From positions 10,180,501 through 10,244,500 of the forward strand of contig NZ_JACHMB010000001.1 in the NCBI RefSeq assembly GCF_014204795.1: a stretch of DNA of 64,000 bases, read 5' to 3'. The DNA is from Nonomuraea jabiensis. GTDB taxonomy: Bacteria; Actinomycetota; Actinomycetes; Streptosporangiales; Streptosporangiaceae. Below are positions 40,590 to 49,731 of the stretch, one piece after another. The position numbers and the translations under genes are program-made. The notes below the pieces were generated by a model. It saw only the letters and a list, made by a program, of their open reading frames with translations, had not been told where the DNA came from and ran no database searches. Numbering within the stretch: position 1 is the stretch's first letter; every line of letters begins with the position of its first letter.

Positions 40590-41443
40590 CGCGCCATCAC
40601 CTCGATCACCTCGTCGACTCCGATCTCCAGCAGGCCGGCATCGGTCTCGCGTCCGTGCGGGTCACCGGTGCCTCCTTTCCACAGCACGGCGTGCGGCCCG
40701 GCGGCGGGCGGCCCCCACAGCGCGGGAGAGACCGGCCCGAACAGCAGCACCGAAGGGGTGCGGTAGGCGGTGGCCAGATGTCCCACCCCGGTGTCGCCAC
40801 ACACCACCAGCCGGGCGTCGCGGACCAGCCGGGCCAGCTGCCGCACGTCCGTGCGGCCCGCGGCGACCCTGGCTCCCGTGTCGCCGGCCACCCGCTCGGC
40901 CAGCTCCCGCTCGGCCGGGCTTCCCGTGACGACCACCTCCCTGCCGCGGGCCCGCAGCGCGGCGACCACCGCCGCGAACCGGTCCGCGGGCCACCGTCTG
41001 GACGGGGCCGCCGCGCCGGGATGGACCACCACGGGCCCGCTCCTGTCGCCGCGTCCCAGGTACAGGTCGGCCGGGTCGGCCGCGATGCCGTACCACTCCA
41101 GCAGGTCACACCAGCGGCGCACCTCGTGCACGTCCGCGCGCCACGGCGGGCCCTGCCCGCCGTGGGTGAGCAGCCGCCCCGGGCGGGTCGCGCGCAGCGC
41201 CCGCGTGCTCTGCGGGCCCCTGCCGTGCAGGTTCACCGCCACCTCGGCCCCGCCGTACGGGACGGGGCCGGGCCCCCGCACCTCGATCACCTCGTCCACG
41301 GGGAGCAGCGGCGCGAGCGCCGGCGGCCCGGCCAGCACGAGGCGGCGGGCGGGGAAGGCGCGGCGCAGCGCCCGCAGCGCCGGGACCGCCGTCAGCAGGT
41401 CACCGAGCCCGAGCCCGCGCAGCGCCAGCACGTCTAGGGCCAC
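40574..41443 (-). CDS. Glycosyltransferase family 9 (heptosyltransferase-like), copy 1
   Basis: 289 aa GT-B protein. LALRGLGLGDLLTAVPALRAL at the N-terminus, VVVHPGAAAPSRRWP in the linker region and CGDTGVGHLATAYRTPSVLLFGP at the donor site are the GT9 signature shared with WaaC/WaaF heptosyltransferases. Donor is probably ADP-heptose, given GmhA and HldE upstream in the same operon. GTG start overlapping the SDR gene by 10 nt. A second GT9 lies at 45192. Confidence 0.88.
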   Translation of the reverse strand: MALDVLALRGLGLGDLLTAVPALRALRRAFPARRLVLAGPPALAPLLPVDEVIEVRGPGPVPYGGAEVAVNLHGRGPQSTRALRATRPGRLLTHGGQGPPWRADVHEVRRWCDLLEWYGIAADPADLYLGRGDRSGPVVVHPGAAAPSRRWPADRFAAVVAALRARGREVVVTGSPAERELAERVAGDTGARVAAGRTDVRQLARLVRDARLVVCGDTGVGHLATAYRTPSVLLFGPVSPALWGPPAAGPHAVLWKGGTGDPHGRETDAGLLEIGVDEVIEVMARCESW

Positions 41444-42111
41444 GAGGTCTCCGTGGACGGGCAGACGACCAGCTCGCGCACCTCGCAGCCGGGCGGCTGC
41501 GAGAGCGCGAACACCACGGTCTGCGCCACGTCCTCCGGCCGGTTGAGCCTGGCGTCGGGCCCCGGCTGGTACTGCTCGGGCCGGCCGTCGAAGAAGTTCG
41601 TCGCCATCCCGCCGGGAACGAGCATCGTGACCCCGACCTGACCGGCCAGCTCGGCGGCCAGCGCCCTGGTGAAGCCCACCACGCCGAACTTGGCCGCGCA
41701 GTAGGCCGTCGCGTCGCTCACCGCGCGCAGGCCCAGCGTCGAGGCGCAGGTCACGACCCGTCCGGAGGACTCCCGCAGGTACGGCAGCGCGGCCCGGACG
41801 GTCGCGGCCGTCCCCATGAGGTTGACCTTGATCACCCGCTCCCAGTCGTCGGCGGTCACGTCCTCCAGCCGGCCGCAGGCGTCGATCCCGGCCGCGGTGA
41901 CGACGCCGTCGAGGCCGCCGGCCCGCTCGGCCAGCTCCCGCACCGCGCGTTCGGCCTGGCTCCGGTCGGCCAGGTCGGCCACCGCGTGGTCGAACCCGTC
42001 GGCGGCGCGCAGGTCCACCACCAGCGGCCTGCCCCCCGCCTTGGCGACCGCTTCGGCCACGGCGTGGCCGAGGCCCGAGGCGCCGCCGGTGATCAGGATG
42101 TCTCCAAGCAT
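41434..42111 (-). CDS. Short-chain dehydrogenase/reductase
   Basis: 225 aa classical SDR. Cofactor loop TGGASGLGHAVAEAV with VVDLRAAD (Asp at the end of beta 2, favouring NAD), NAG-equivalent TAAGID, catalytic Ser in VTCASTLG and YCAAK. ATG 42111 has GAGGAGGAAAG. Role in the glycan operon is not obvious; it could oxidise or reduce a sugar intermediate. It is not a phosphatase, so the GmhB step remains unfilled. Confidence 0.88.
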   Translation of the reverse strand: MLGDILITGGASGLGHAVAEAVAKAGGRPLVVDLRAADGFDHAVADLADRSQAERAVRELAERAGGLDGVVTAAGIDACGRLEDVTADDWERVIKVNLMGTAATVRAALPYLRESSGRVVTCASTLGLRAVSDATAYCAAKFGVVGFTRALAAELAGQVGVTMLVPGGMATNFFDGRPEQYQPGPDARLNRPEDVAQTVVFALSQPPGCEVRELVVCPSTETSWP

Positions 42112-42122
42112 TGCTTTCCTCC

Positions 42123-43475
42123 TCACGCCGCGTGCATCGCGGCGATGATCCCAGTCGTGGATCTGCCGGGCACGCTGGCCAGGACGACCGTCTCCGCGCC
42201 CAATTTCCGCAGCGACTCCGCCTCCGGCAGCTCTCTGCCGGAGTAGTCGCCGCCCTTCACCCACACGTGCGGCCTGAGCCGTTCGATGGCCTCGGCCGGG
42301 GTGTCCTCGTCGAAGATCATGACGGCGTCCACGCATCCCAGGGCGCCGAGCACCTCGGCTCTGTCCTGCTGCCCGACCACGGGCCTGTTCGGGCCCTTGA
42401 GCCGTCTGGCCGAGGCGTCGGAGTTGACGCACACGATCAGCGCGTCGCCGAGCGCCCTGGCCCTGCGCAAGAGGCTCACATGCCCGGCGTGCAGCAGGTC
42501 GAAACAGCCGCCGGTGGCGATCAGCCGGCCACCGTTGGCCCTGACCAGATCGGCGATCTCGATGGCGGTACGCGGCCGGTCGCCCATCTGCGCGCGGGAC
42601 GGCCTGATGGCCGCGGCTCCGCCGGCTTCGACGAATCTGGCGGCCTCCCCGACGCCGAGGGCGACCGCGTCCTCCACCGGGAGCCGGTCACGCAGCGCCA
42701 GCGCCGCCGCCGCCGCGAACCTGTCCCCCGCGCCGCACACGTCGTGGCCGCCGTCGAGCAGGGGCGGCGGGATCCTGGTGTGGTGGCCGCCTTCATGCGC
42801 CAGCACCGCGCCGTCGGCACCGAGCGTCACCGCGACCGCCCGCGCGTGCAGGGCCTTGACCAGGCGGCGGGCCGCCTCGTCCGGCCCGGCGTACGGCGGC
42901 GGGCACAGCAGCCGCGCCTCGCTCTCGCTGGGAGTGATGAGCGCGCAACCGGCCAGCGGGCTCGGGCCCTTCGGATGCGGATCCCACACGATGGGCGCGT
43001 CCACCTCCCCGAGCAGATCGAGCAGCGAGCCGGCCATGCCTCTGCCGTAGTCGGAGACCAGCACGGCGCCCGCGGTCCGGAGAACGGAGCGGACCGTGCG
43101 GGCCAGCTCGCCGGCCGGGCCGCCCACGACGTGCCCGTCCCCGGTGTCCAGGCGCACCAGCGTCTGCCCGGCCGCCCTGACCCGCGTCTTGCAGACCGTG
43201 GAGCCGCGCAGCGGCACCGGCACGACCCGCAGCCGGCCGTTCAGCAGGCCCCGCAGCGTGCGCCCGCTCTCGTCGTCGGCCAGCGCGGTGACCAGCACCA
43301 CCTCGGCGCCGTCCCTGGCGGCCAGCAGCGCCGCCAGCCCCGCACCGCCGGGCCGTGGATGTCTCGCCTCGACGTCGACGACGGGGACGGGCGCGTCGGG
43401 CGCGAGCCGTTCGGCGCTCCCCTCGATGTCGACGTCCAGCAGCGTGTCGCCGATGACGACCAGCGGTCCGTTCAC
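42123..43475 (-). CDS. hldE: Bifunctional heptose-7-phosphate kinase / heptose-1-phosphate adenylyltransferase
   Basis: 450 aa. N-terminal ribokinase-family kinase (residues 1-300: VIGDTLLDVDIEG, PGGAGLAALLAA, VSDYGRGM, and GGHDVCGAGDRFAA with the catalytic Asp) is fused to a C-terminal nucleotidyltransferase (GGCFDLLHAGHVSLLRRAR, the HxGH motif). HldE phosphorylates heptose-7-phosphate at C1 and, after GmhB removes the 7-phosphate, makes ADP-heptose. GTG start overlapping the gmhA stop (GTGA). About 30 residues shorter than E. coli HldE. Confidence 0.93.
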   Translation of the reverse strand: MNGPLVVIGDTLLDVDIEGSAERLAPDAPVPVVDVEARHPRPGGAGLAALLAARDGAEVVLVTALADDESGRTLRGLLNGRLRVVPVPLRGSTVCKTRVRAAGQTLVRLDTGDGHVVGGPAGELARTVRSVLRTAGAVLVSDYGRGMAGSLLDLLGEVDAPIVWDPHPKGPSPLAGCALITPSESEARLLCPPPYAGPDEAARRLVKALHARAVAVTLGADGAVLAHEGGHHTRIPPPLLDGGHDVCGAGDRFAAAAALALRDRLPVEDAVALGVGEAARFVEAGGAAAIRPSRAQMGDRPRTAIEIADLVRANGGRLIATGGCFDLLHAGHVSLLRRARALGDALIVCVNSDASARRLKGPNRPVVGQQDRAEVLGALGCVDAVMIFDEDTPAEAIERLRPHVWVKGGDYSGRELPEAESLRKLGAETVVLASVPGRSTTGIIAAMHAA

Positions 43476-44023
43476 TCTCCGGCCTCCTCGATCGCGTGGC
43501 AGAGGAGGTGGATCATGGCCAGGTGCACCTCCTGGACGGTCGCCGTGTCCGTGGCGGGCACCGCGACCACCTCGTCGCTGATCTCCGCCAGCGGGTTCGG
43601 CGTCCTGCCCGTCATGGCCCAGGTGACCAGCCCGCACTCGCGCGCCGCCCGGGCCGCGGCCAGCACGTTGCCGCTGGCGCCGCTGGTGGACAGGCACAAC
43701 AGCACGTCACCCTGGCGGCCGTGCGCGCAGACCTGCCGGGCGTAGACGGCGTCCGCGCCGAAGTCGTTGGAGATCGCCGTCACCGACGAGGTGTCGGCAT
43801 GCAGCGCGATGGCCGCGTAGGGCCGCCGCTCCCCCTTGAACCGGCCGACCAGCTCGGCCGTCAGGTGCTGGGCCTCGGCGGCCGAGCCGCCGTTGCCGCA
43901 CACCAGCAGCCGCCCGCCGCCGCCGAGGACGGCCGCGAGCTTGCGCCCCCACGCCTCCACGGTCGGCGCCTGGTCGGCGCTCATCGTCAGCGCCTCACGC
44001 AGCAGGGTCAGGTGCCTGTGCAT
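43472..44023 (-). CDS. gmhA: Phosphoheptose isomerase (SIS domain)
   Basis: 183 aa. GmhA-type SIS protein: LLVCGNGGSAAEAQHLTAEL, GRFKGERRPYAAIALHADTS, SNDFGADAVYARQV and LCLSTSGASGNVL. It converts sedoheptulose-7-phosphate into D-glycero-D-manno-heptose-7-phosphate, the first heptose step, feeding the adjacent HldE. Start 44023 overlaps the upstream glycosyltransferase by 16 nt and has GAGGTGAGGGGG. The isomerase/kinase order suggests coordinated synthesis. Confidence 0.94.
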   Translation of the reverse strand: MHRHLTLLREALTMSADQAPTVEAWGRKLAAVLGGGGRLLVCGNGGSAAEAQHLTAELVGRFKGERRPYAAIALHADTSSVTAISNDFGADAVYARQVCAHGRQGDVLLCLSTSGASGNVLAAARAARECGLVTWAMTGRTPNPLAEISDEVVAVPATDTATVQEVHLAMIHLLCHAIEEAGE

Positions 44024-45195
44024 GTCATCCCCCTCACCTCGGCGCCCAGCACGGCGCGGTAGACGGCCTCGGTCTGCTCGGCCACCCGCGGCCAGCCGTA
44101 GCGCTGCGTGGCTCGGCGCGCCCCGGCGGCGCCGAGCTCCGCGGCCCGTTGCGGGGCGCCGAGCAGGTCTCTCAGCTCGCGTGCCAGCGCCTGCGGCCGG
44201 CGCGGCGGAACCAGCACGCCGCAGCCGTCGACCGTGTCGAGATGGCCGCCGACGGCCGAGGCGATCACCGGCACGCCGCAGGCCATCGCCTCCAGCGGCA
44301 CCATGCCGAACGGCTCGTACCAGGGCACGGTGACGACGACGTCGGCCGAGCGCATCAGCGCGGGCACCTCGTCGTGCGGGACGCTGCCGAGCACCTTCAC
44401 CCGGTCGGCCAGGCCGTAGGCGCCGGCCAGGCCCGCCAGCCTGGCGGCTTCGGGGTCGCCGTCGGAGCCCCCCGCGATCAGCAGCTCGGCCTCCGGCACC
44501 TCGCGCAGCGCCCGCAGCACGGTGTCGACGCCCTTGCGCGGCACCAGCCGGCCGATGCTCAGCACCCGCGGGCGCGTGCCCCTGGCCGCGCGCGGGCCTT
44601 CGGGGGTGAAGTGATCCAGGTCCACCCCGCAGGGCACGATCGAGATGAGGTGGTCGGGCACCCCCATGGCCCGCAGCTCGCCGACCTCGTCCGAGCAGGT
44701 GGCCAGCACCGCCGCCGCCTCCCGGCCGATCCGCCGTTCCGCGTCGATCCGGCCCGGCGGGCTGGTGTCCGCGCTGCCCTGCCAGCGCCGCTTCACGGTG
44801 CCCAGCGCGTGGAAGGTCTGCACGACGGGACGGTGGCCCGCCGCCAGCAGGGCGGCCGTGCCGCTCATCCAGAAGTGCGCGTGCACGACGTCCGGCGCCC
44901 GCCGCGCCCAGCACCGCGCCAGTTGCTCGGCGAAGGCGGGCATGTACGGAGGCAGCTCGTCCTTGGGGATCGGCACCGGGGGCCCCGCCCGGACGTACTC
45001 GACCCGCACCCCGTCACCCAGCGGCACGCTCCGCGGCTGCTCGGGCGAGCTGCGCCGGGTGTGGACCAGCACGTCGTGGCCGCGCCGCGCCAGGGCGAAC
45101 GCGAGGGCGGCGACATGGACGTTCTGCCCGCCCGCGTCGACCCCGCCGATCGCGGCCAGGGGATCGGCGTGTTCGGAGACGAGATCGATCTTCAT
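44008..45195 (-). CDS. Glycosyltransferase family 4
   Basis: 395 aa GT-B retaining transferase. GGVDAGGQNVHVAALAFALA at the acceptor side and SIGRLVPRKGVDTVLRAL plus EPFGMVPLEAMACGVPVIAS (EX7E) at the donor side are classical GT4. The N-terminus resembles sucrose-phosphate-synthase/MshA-like enzymes. Sugar unknown. Coupled on both sides (ATGA with the GT9 gene upstream, 16-nt overlap with gmhA). Confidence 0.9.
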   Translation of the reverse strand: MKIDLVSEHADPLAAIGGVDAGGQNVHVAALAFALARRGHDVLVHTRRSSPEQPRSVPLGDGVRVEYVRAGPPVPIPKDELPPYMPAFAEQLARCWARRAPDVVHAHFWMSGTAALLAAGHRPVVQTFHALGTVKRRWQGSADTSPPGRIDAERRIGREAAAVLATCSDEVGELRAMGVPDHLISIVPCGVDLDHFTPEGPRAARGTRPRVLSIGRLVPRKGVDTVLRALREVPEAELLIAGGSDGDPEAARLAGLAGAYGLADRVKVLGSVPHDEVPALMRSADVVVTVPWYEPFGMVPLEAMACGVPVIASAVGGHLDTVDGCGVLVPPRRPQALARELRDLLGAPQRAAELGAAGARRATQRYGWPRVAEQTEAVYRAVLGAEVRGMTCTGT

Positions 45196-46184
45196 CGGAT
45201 GAGTTCCCTCACTGCCTTGACGACTTGCTCGGCTGTGACTCCGGTAAGACACGGGTGACCATCGATCGGGCAGGTCTGCGCCCGGGTGTCCTTGCAGGGC
45301 CCCTCCTGGTCGCCGAGCAGCACGTACGGCACTCCGTACGGGGCCCACCGCCCGGCCGGCACCACAGGGGCGAAGAGGCTGACCACCGGCGTGCCGACGG
45401 CGGCCGCCAGGTGGGCGGGGCCGGTGTTGCCCGCCACCAGCGCGCAGGCGTCGCGGAGCACTCCGGCCAGCTCGGGCAGGCTGGTCAGCCCGCCGAGGTC
45501 GACCGCGTGGCCGCCCGCCACCTGGGCGGTCAGCGCGCGCTCGCCGGGACCGCCGGTGACCACCACCGTGAAGCCCTCATCGGCCAGCGCCTCGACCGCC
45601 TCCCGGTGCCGGGACGGCGGCCAGGCGCGGGCCGGCGCGGCGGTTCCCGGGTGGACGACGACGTAGCCGGGCGGGCCCACCGGGCTCGGCGGCGGCGGGG
45701 TGATGGCCAGCGCGCCGCCGTCGGCCGGTTCGAAGCCCGCGGCCGCGGCGACCGCCAGCATCCGCTCCGCCTCCGGCAGGTGCCTGGTCTCGTCGATCCG
45801 CACCCTGACGTCGAGCAGCGAACCGGGGTAGTCCTCGCTGATCGCGGTGATCCTGCCGACCCCGCGCAACCGCAGCAGCAGGGCGAGCGGCAGCGCCGAC
45901 TGGTGGAAGGACGTGAGGATCACCGCCTCGCCGGCGTCGGGCAGCGCGTCCATGAGGCGGGCGACGTGCTCGCCGGTGACGGGCGGCGGGTCGGCGTCGA
46001 TCCAGGGCGCCTGCCACTCGATGACGCGGTCGACGCCGGGCAGGAGCTCGGCGGCGGCCCTGCCGCGCGGGCCGGCCAGGAAGACCACCCGGTCGGCGTG
46101 CGCGCTGACCGCGCGCACGGCGGGACCGGCGAGCAGCACATCACCGGCGCTGTCCGGGCGGGCAACCAGGACGGTGCGGCTCAC
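45192..46184 (-). CDS. Glycosyltransferase family 9 (heptosyltransferase-like), copy 2
   Basis: 330 aa. VLVARPDSAGDVLLAGPAVR, YVVVHPGTAAPARAWP and ALVAGNTGPAHLAAAVGTPV followed by SLFAPVVPAGRWAPYG carry the GT9 pattern. Also CKDTRAQTCPIDGHPC, the Cys-containing loop often seen before the end of heptosyltransferases. GTG 46184 with GAGGGAGC; the frame upstream lacks family residues. Probably adds an ADP-activated heptose. Confidence 0.9.
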   Translation of the reverse strand: MSRTVLVARPDSAGDVLLAGPAVRAVSAHADRVVFLAGPRGRAAAELLPGVDRVIEWQAPWIDADPPPVTGEHVARLMDALPDAGEAVILTSFHQSALPLALLLRLRGVGRITAISEDYPGSLLDVRVRIDETRHLPEAERMLAVAAAAGFEPADGGALAITPPPPSPVGPPGYVVVHPGTAAPARAWPPSRHREAVEALADEGFTVVVTGGPGERALTAQVAGGHAVDLGGLTSLPELAGVLRDACALVAGNTGPAHLAAAVGTPVVSLFAPVVPAGRWAPYGVPYVLLGDQEGPCKDTRAQTCPIDGHPCLTGVTAEQVVKAVRELIR

Positions 46185-47068
46185 CAGCGCTCCCTCAGCT
46201 CCCCGCGAAGCCGGTGCGCGCAGGCGACGGGCGGGATGGCCACGCTCGTGACCAGCATCCTGAGGATCTCGGCGGGCGTTCGCGGCCCCGGCGCGATCCG
46301 CTCCCACGCGAAACGCGCGGTGAGCGCCGCCCACCCCGTCGCCGCGAGCAACGCGGCACCCGCCGCCCGGTTCCTGGCGGTGCCACTACCGTTCGCCGCC
46401 ACCGTGGTCATGGCGAGGGCGGACAGCCCCAGCGCGGCCGTGGCGGCGTGCCTGGGCAGCAGCCCGCCTGCGCCGATCAGCGACCGCCAGCCGGGGCCGT
46501 GGATCCTGCGCATCAGCGCGTCGTCGGCGTTGCCCCGCTGGAAGCGCACGCTGGCCCAGAAGCCGTCGTCCCGCACCGGGTGCCGGGTCACGCGCTCCCC
46601 CTTGACCAGCCGGTAGCCGGCCGCCATCACCCTCAGCGCGAGGTCGGCGTCCTCCCGGTAGGCGCGGGGGAAGCGCTCGTCGAACCCGCCGACCTTCTCC
46701 AGCGCGGCCCGCCGGTAGGCCATGTCCGCGGTGATCCAGTCCGCGTTCGCCAGGCCGGCCGTGTTGCGCTCCGCGTCCGTCGGCCGGCGGCCCTCCGGCA
46801 GCGGCACCTCGATCCTGCCCTGGCTGCCGCCCACGTCCTCCGGCAGGTCCGCCAGGTCCTTGACGACCGCGTCCGCCCACCCCTCGGCGGGCACCACGTC
46901 GTCGTCGAGGAAGACCACCCATGGCGTCCGCGCCTGCCGCCAGCCCTGGTTACGTGCCGCGGCGGGTCCTCTGCGTCCGGTGTCCTCCACCACGATCACC
47001 GGCACGCCCGCCGGAACGGCGTCGGCCAGCGAGGCCCGCCCGATCGTGGGGATCACCACCGTGATCAT
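46181..47068 (-). CDS. Glycosyltransferase family 2 with C-terminal membrane segments
   Basis: 295 aa. GT-A domain: VVIPTIGRASLADAVP, VVFLDDDVVPAEGW (DxD), ADWITADMAYRRAALEKVGG, FDERFPRAYREDADLALR (ED motif). The last 90 residues have two to three hydrophobic stretches (AATAALGLSALAMTTVAA, AAGAALLAATGWAALTA), so it is likely membrane-anchored. Coupled to the carbamoyltransferase gene by ATGA. Confidence 0.9.
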   Translation of the reverse strand: MITVVIPTIGRASLADAVPAGVPVIVVEDTGRRGPAAARNQGWRQARTPWVVFLDDDVVPAEGWADAVVKDLADLPEDVGGSQGRIEVPLPEGRRPTDAERNTAGLANADWITADMAYRRAALEKVGGFDERFPRAYREDADLALRVMAAGYRLVKGERVTRHPVRDDGFWASVRFQRGNADDALMRRIHGPGWRSLIGAGGLLPRHAATAALGLSALAMTTVAANGSGTARNRAAGAALLAATGWAALTARFAWERIAPGPRTPAEILRMLVTSVAIPPVACAHRLRGELRERW

Positions 47069-48684
47069 GCCGGCCTCCGCACCACGCACGGCCCTATCAC
47101 GAGCACGTCGACCGGCGCGGAGCCGAAGCACTCCAGCGCGTCCCTCGGCGAGTCGACCATGGGCCGTCCCGCCGTGTTCAGGCTGGTGTTCACCACGACG
47201 GGCAACCCCGACAGCGCCTCGAACCGCTCCAGCACCCCCGCCATCAGCGGATCGCTCTCCGGCGAGACGGTCTGGATGCGGGCCGTGCCGTCCACGTGCA
47301 CGACGGCGGGGATCCGCTCCCGCCACTCCGGCCGCACGTCGTGGACGAACAGCATGTACGGCGAGGGCACCGGGCCACGGCCGAAGATGTCCCGCGCCCT
47401 GGACTCCAGCACCATGGGCGCGACCGGCCGGAACTGCTCCCGGCCCTTGACGTCGTTCAGCCGCTCGGTATTGCGCACGTGCCCGGGGTGGGCCAGCAGG
47501 GAGCGCCGGCCCAGCGCGCGCGGCCCGTACTCGCTGCGGCCCTGGAACCAGGCCACGATCCGGTCGTCGGCCAGCGCCGCGGCCACCTCGCCGGCCAGGT
47601 CCCGCGGCCGCGTGTACGGCACGCGCGCCACGTCCAGCCACGCGGCCACCTCGTCGTCGCTCCAGCGACGCCCCAGGTCCGCGCCGCGCATGGGCCCGGC
47701 GGGCTCGCCGTGCTCCTGGGCCAGGTGCAGGGCGCCCCCGAGCGCCGTGCCCGAGTCGCCGGCGGCCGGCTGCACCCAGATGTCCTCGAACGGCCCCTCG
47801 GCCAGCAGCCGCGTGTTGGCCACGCAGTTGAGCGCCACCCCGCCGGCCATCGCCAGGCGCCGCGCGCCCGTCCTGCCGTGCAGCCAGAACGCCAGGTCGA
47901 GCAGCACCTCCTCCAGCCGCGCCTGGACGCTGGCGGCCAGGTCGGCGTGGTCGGCGGTCCATCTCTCGCCGCTGCCGAGCCTCTTGGCGAAGCCGCCCCA
48001 GTCGATGGGCTCGACCCTGAAGCCGCCCTCCGGCGTGGCCGCGACCAGTTCGCGCAGCACGTCGAGGTGCCGGGGCGTGCCGTAGGAGGCCATGGCCATG
48101 ACCTTGTACTCGTCGCTGGAGCGCATGAAGCCCAGGTGCTCGGTGACGTCCTCGTACATCAGGCCGAGCGAGTGCGGCAGCTCCTGCGTGGCGAGCGTGG
48201 TCAGCTCGCCGTCCCGGTAGTGGCCGGCCAGGTGCGAGACGGACTCGCCACGGCCGTCGCACACCAGGACCGCGCACTCGTCGTACGGCGCCGCGAGCCC
48301 CGCCGAGGCCGCGTGCGCCACGTGGTGCGGCACGAACCGCACCTGCGCCGGGTCAAGCCCGGGCAGCGCCGTGGCCAGGAAGTTCGGCGCCCTCGTCGCG
48401 TACGTGGTGCGCAGGTCCTCCCAGGGAGCGCCCGTCTCCTGCCGGACCAGCGAGGGATCGTAGGAGTAGGCGACCGCGTCGAGATCCTCGGGCCGCAGCC
48501 CGGCCTCGGCGAGACACCAGGCGGCGGCCTGCTCGGGCAGCTCCCACGCCGAGAACGGCACGGGCCGCTTGCCGTGCTTGCGCCGGCTGAAGCGCTCCTC
48601 TTCCGCGGCGGCGACGACCTCGCCGTCCACCACGAGGGCGGCGGCCGGATCGTGGAAGACCGCGTTGATCCCCAGGAATCTCAT
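47065..48684 (-). CDS. Carbamoyltransferase (NodU/CmcH/TobZ family)
   Basis: 539 aa. N-terminal Kae1-like domain (FLGINAVFHDPAAALVVDG, EERFSRRKHGKRPVPF, VPHHVAHAASA with the metal-binding His pair, SDEYKVMAMASYG, AGGVALNCVAN) and C-terminal YrdC-like region (GRSEYGPRALGRRSLLAHPG, KGREQFRPVAPMVL, VNTSLNTAGRPMV). The family carbamoylates a sugar hydroxyl from carbamoyl phosphate and ATP, as in nodulation factors and aminoglycosides. As first gene of the glycan operon it probably modifies the heptose or another sugar there. Confidence 0.93.
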   Translation of the reverse strand: MRFLGINAVFHDPAAALVVDGEVVAAAEEERFSRRKHGKRPVPFSAWELPEQAAAWCLAEAGLRPEDLDAVAYSYDPSLVRQETGAPWEDLRTTYATRAPNFLATALPGLDPAQVRFVPHHVAHAASAGLAAPYDECAVLVCDGRGESVSHLAGHYRDGELTTLATQELPHSLGLMYEDVTEHLGFMRSSDEYKVMAMASYGTPRHLDVLRELVAATPEGGFRVEPIDWGGFAKRLGSGERWTADHADLAASVQARLEEVLLDLAFWLHGRTGARRLAMAGGVALNCVANTRLLAEGPFEDIWVQPAAGDSGTALGGALHLAQEHGEPAGPMRGADLGRRWSDDEVAAWLDVARVPYTRPRDLAGEVAAALADDRIVAWFQGRSEYGPRALGRRSLLAHPGHVRNTERLNDVKGREQFRPVAPMVLESRARDIFGRGPVPSPYMLFVHDVRPEWRERIPAVVHVDGTARIQTVSPESDPLMAGVLERFEALSGLPVVVNTSLNTAGRPMVDSPRDALECFGSAPVDVLVIGPCVVRRPA

Positions 48685-48814
48685 ACGAGAAGCGCTACCG
48701 AGCGAAGCGGTCGTTAAACAACAGGTAGACGGGGCAGCCGTCCCTCATGCCGACGCCTCGGCCGGTCGGGGCCGCCTTTTTCGAGCACGACCGAATTCTG
48801 GAAACGGTGCGCGT

Positions 48815-49729
48815 ATGAAAATCCTGGTCTGGCACGTGCACGGCTCATGGACCACCTCATTCGTCCAGGGCCGTCACACCTACCTCGTCCCTCTCACCCC
48901 CGGCCGCGACGCCGACGGCAGGGGACGGGCGCAGAACTTCGACTGGCCGTCCTCGGTACGTGAGGTGCCGTATGACCGGCTCGCGCACGAGCAGATCGAC
49001 CTGGTCGTCTACCAGCGCCCGCACGAGATCGAGCTGGCCCGCGACTGGCTCGGCGGCTCGGTGCCCGGCGTCTACGTCGAGCACAACACCCCCAAGGGCG
49101 ACGTGCCCGCCACCCGGCACCCGCTCGCCGGCCAGTCGGCCATCCCGCTCGTGCACGTCACCCACTTCAACGCGCTGTATTGGGACAACGGCGTCGCCCC
49201 CGTCCGCGTCATCGAGCACGGCGTGGTCGATCCCGGCCACCGCTACACCGGGGAGCTGCCCCGGGCCGCCGTGGTGATCAACGAGCCGGTCCGGCGCACG
49301 CGGGTGGCCGGCACCGACCTGCTCGCCGCCTTCGACGTGCCGCTCGACGTGTACGGCATGAAGGCCACGGGCCTGCCGTACCCGGCCTACGACCTGCCGC
49401 AGGCCGAGCTGCACGCGGCCCTCGCCAGGCGCCGCGCCTACCTGCACCCCTACCGGTGGACCTCGCTCGGCCTGGCGCTCATCGAGGCCATGATGCTCGG
49501 CCTGCCCGTCGTCGCCCTCGCCGCCACCGAGGCCATCGAGGCCGTCCCGCCGGACGCCGGCGTCCTGTCCACCAAGCTGCCCGTCCTGGTGGAGGCGCTG
49601 TCGGAGTTCGTGCGCGATCCCGCCCTGGCGAGCCAGTACGGCAAGGCCGCCCGCACGGCGGCGCTCTCCCGGTACGGCATCGCCCGGTTCCTCGACGACT
49701 GGGACCGCGTGCTGGGCGAAGCGCCGTGA
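48815..49729 (+). CDS. Glycosyltransferase-like protein (GT-B fold)
   Basis: 304 aa from ATG 48815. It opens MKILVWHVHGSWTTSFVQGR, has VPGVYVEHNTPKGDVP, and RRAYLHPYRWTSLGLALIEA followed by MMLGLPVVALAATEA, the donor-side EX7E-like region of GT4/GT1 enzymes. No membrane segment. Divergent from the glycan operon, with 130 bp between the starts, so it probably belongs to the same pathway. Only weak promoter matches are visible in the gap. Confidence 0.82.
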   Translation: MKILVWHVHGSWTTSFVQGRHTYLVPLTPGRDADGRGRAQNFDWPSSVREVPYDRLAHEQIDLVVYQRPHEIELARDWLGGSVPGVYVEHNTPKGDVPATRHPLAGQSAIPLVHVTHFNALYWDNGVAPVRVIEHGVVDPGHRYTGELPRAAVVINEPVRRTRVAGTDLLAAFDVPLDVYGMKATGLPYPAYDLPQAELHAALARRRAYLHPYRWTSLGLALIEAMMLGLPVVALAATEAIEAVPPDAGVLSTKLPVLVEALSEFVRDPALASQYGKAARTAALSRYGIARFLDDWDRVLGEAP

Positions 49730-49731
49730 AC

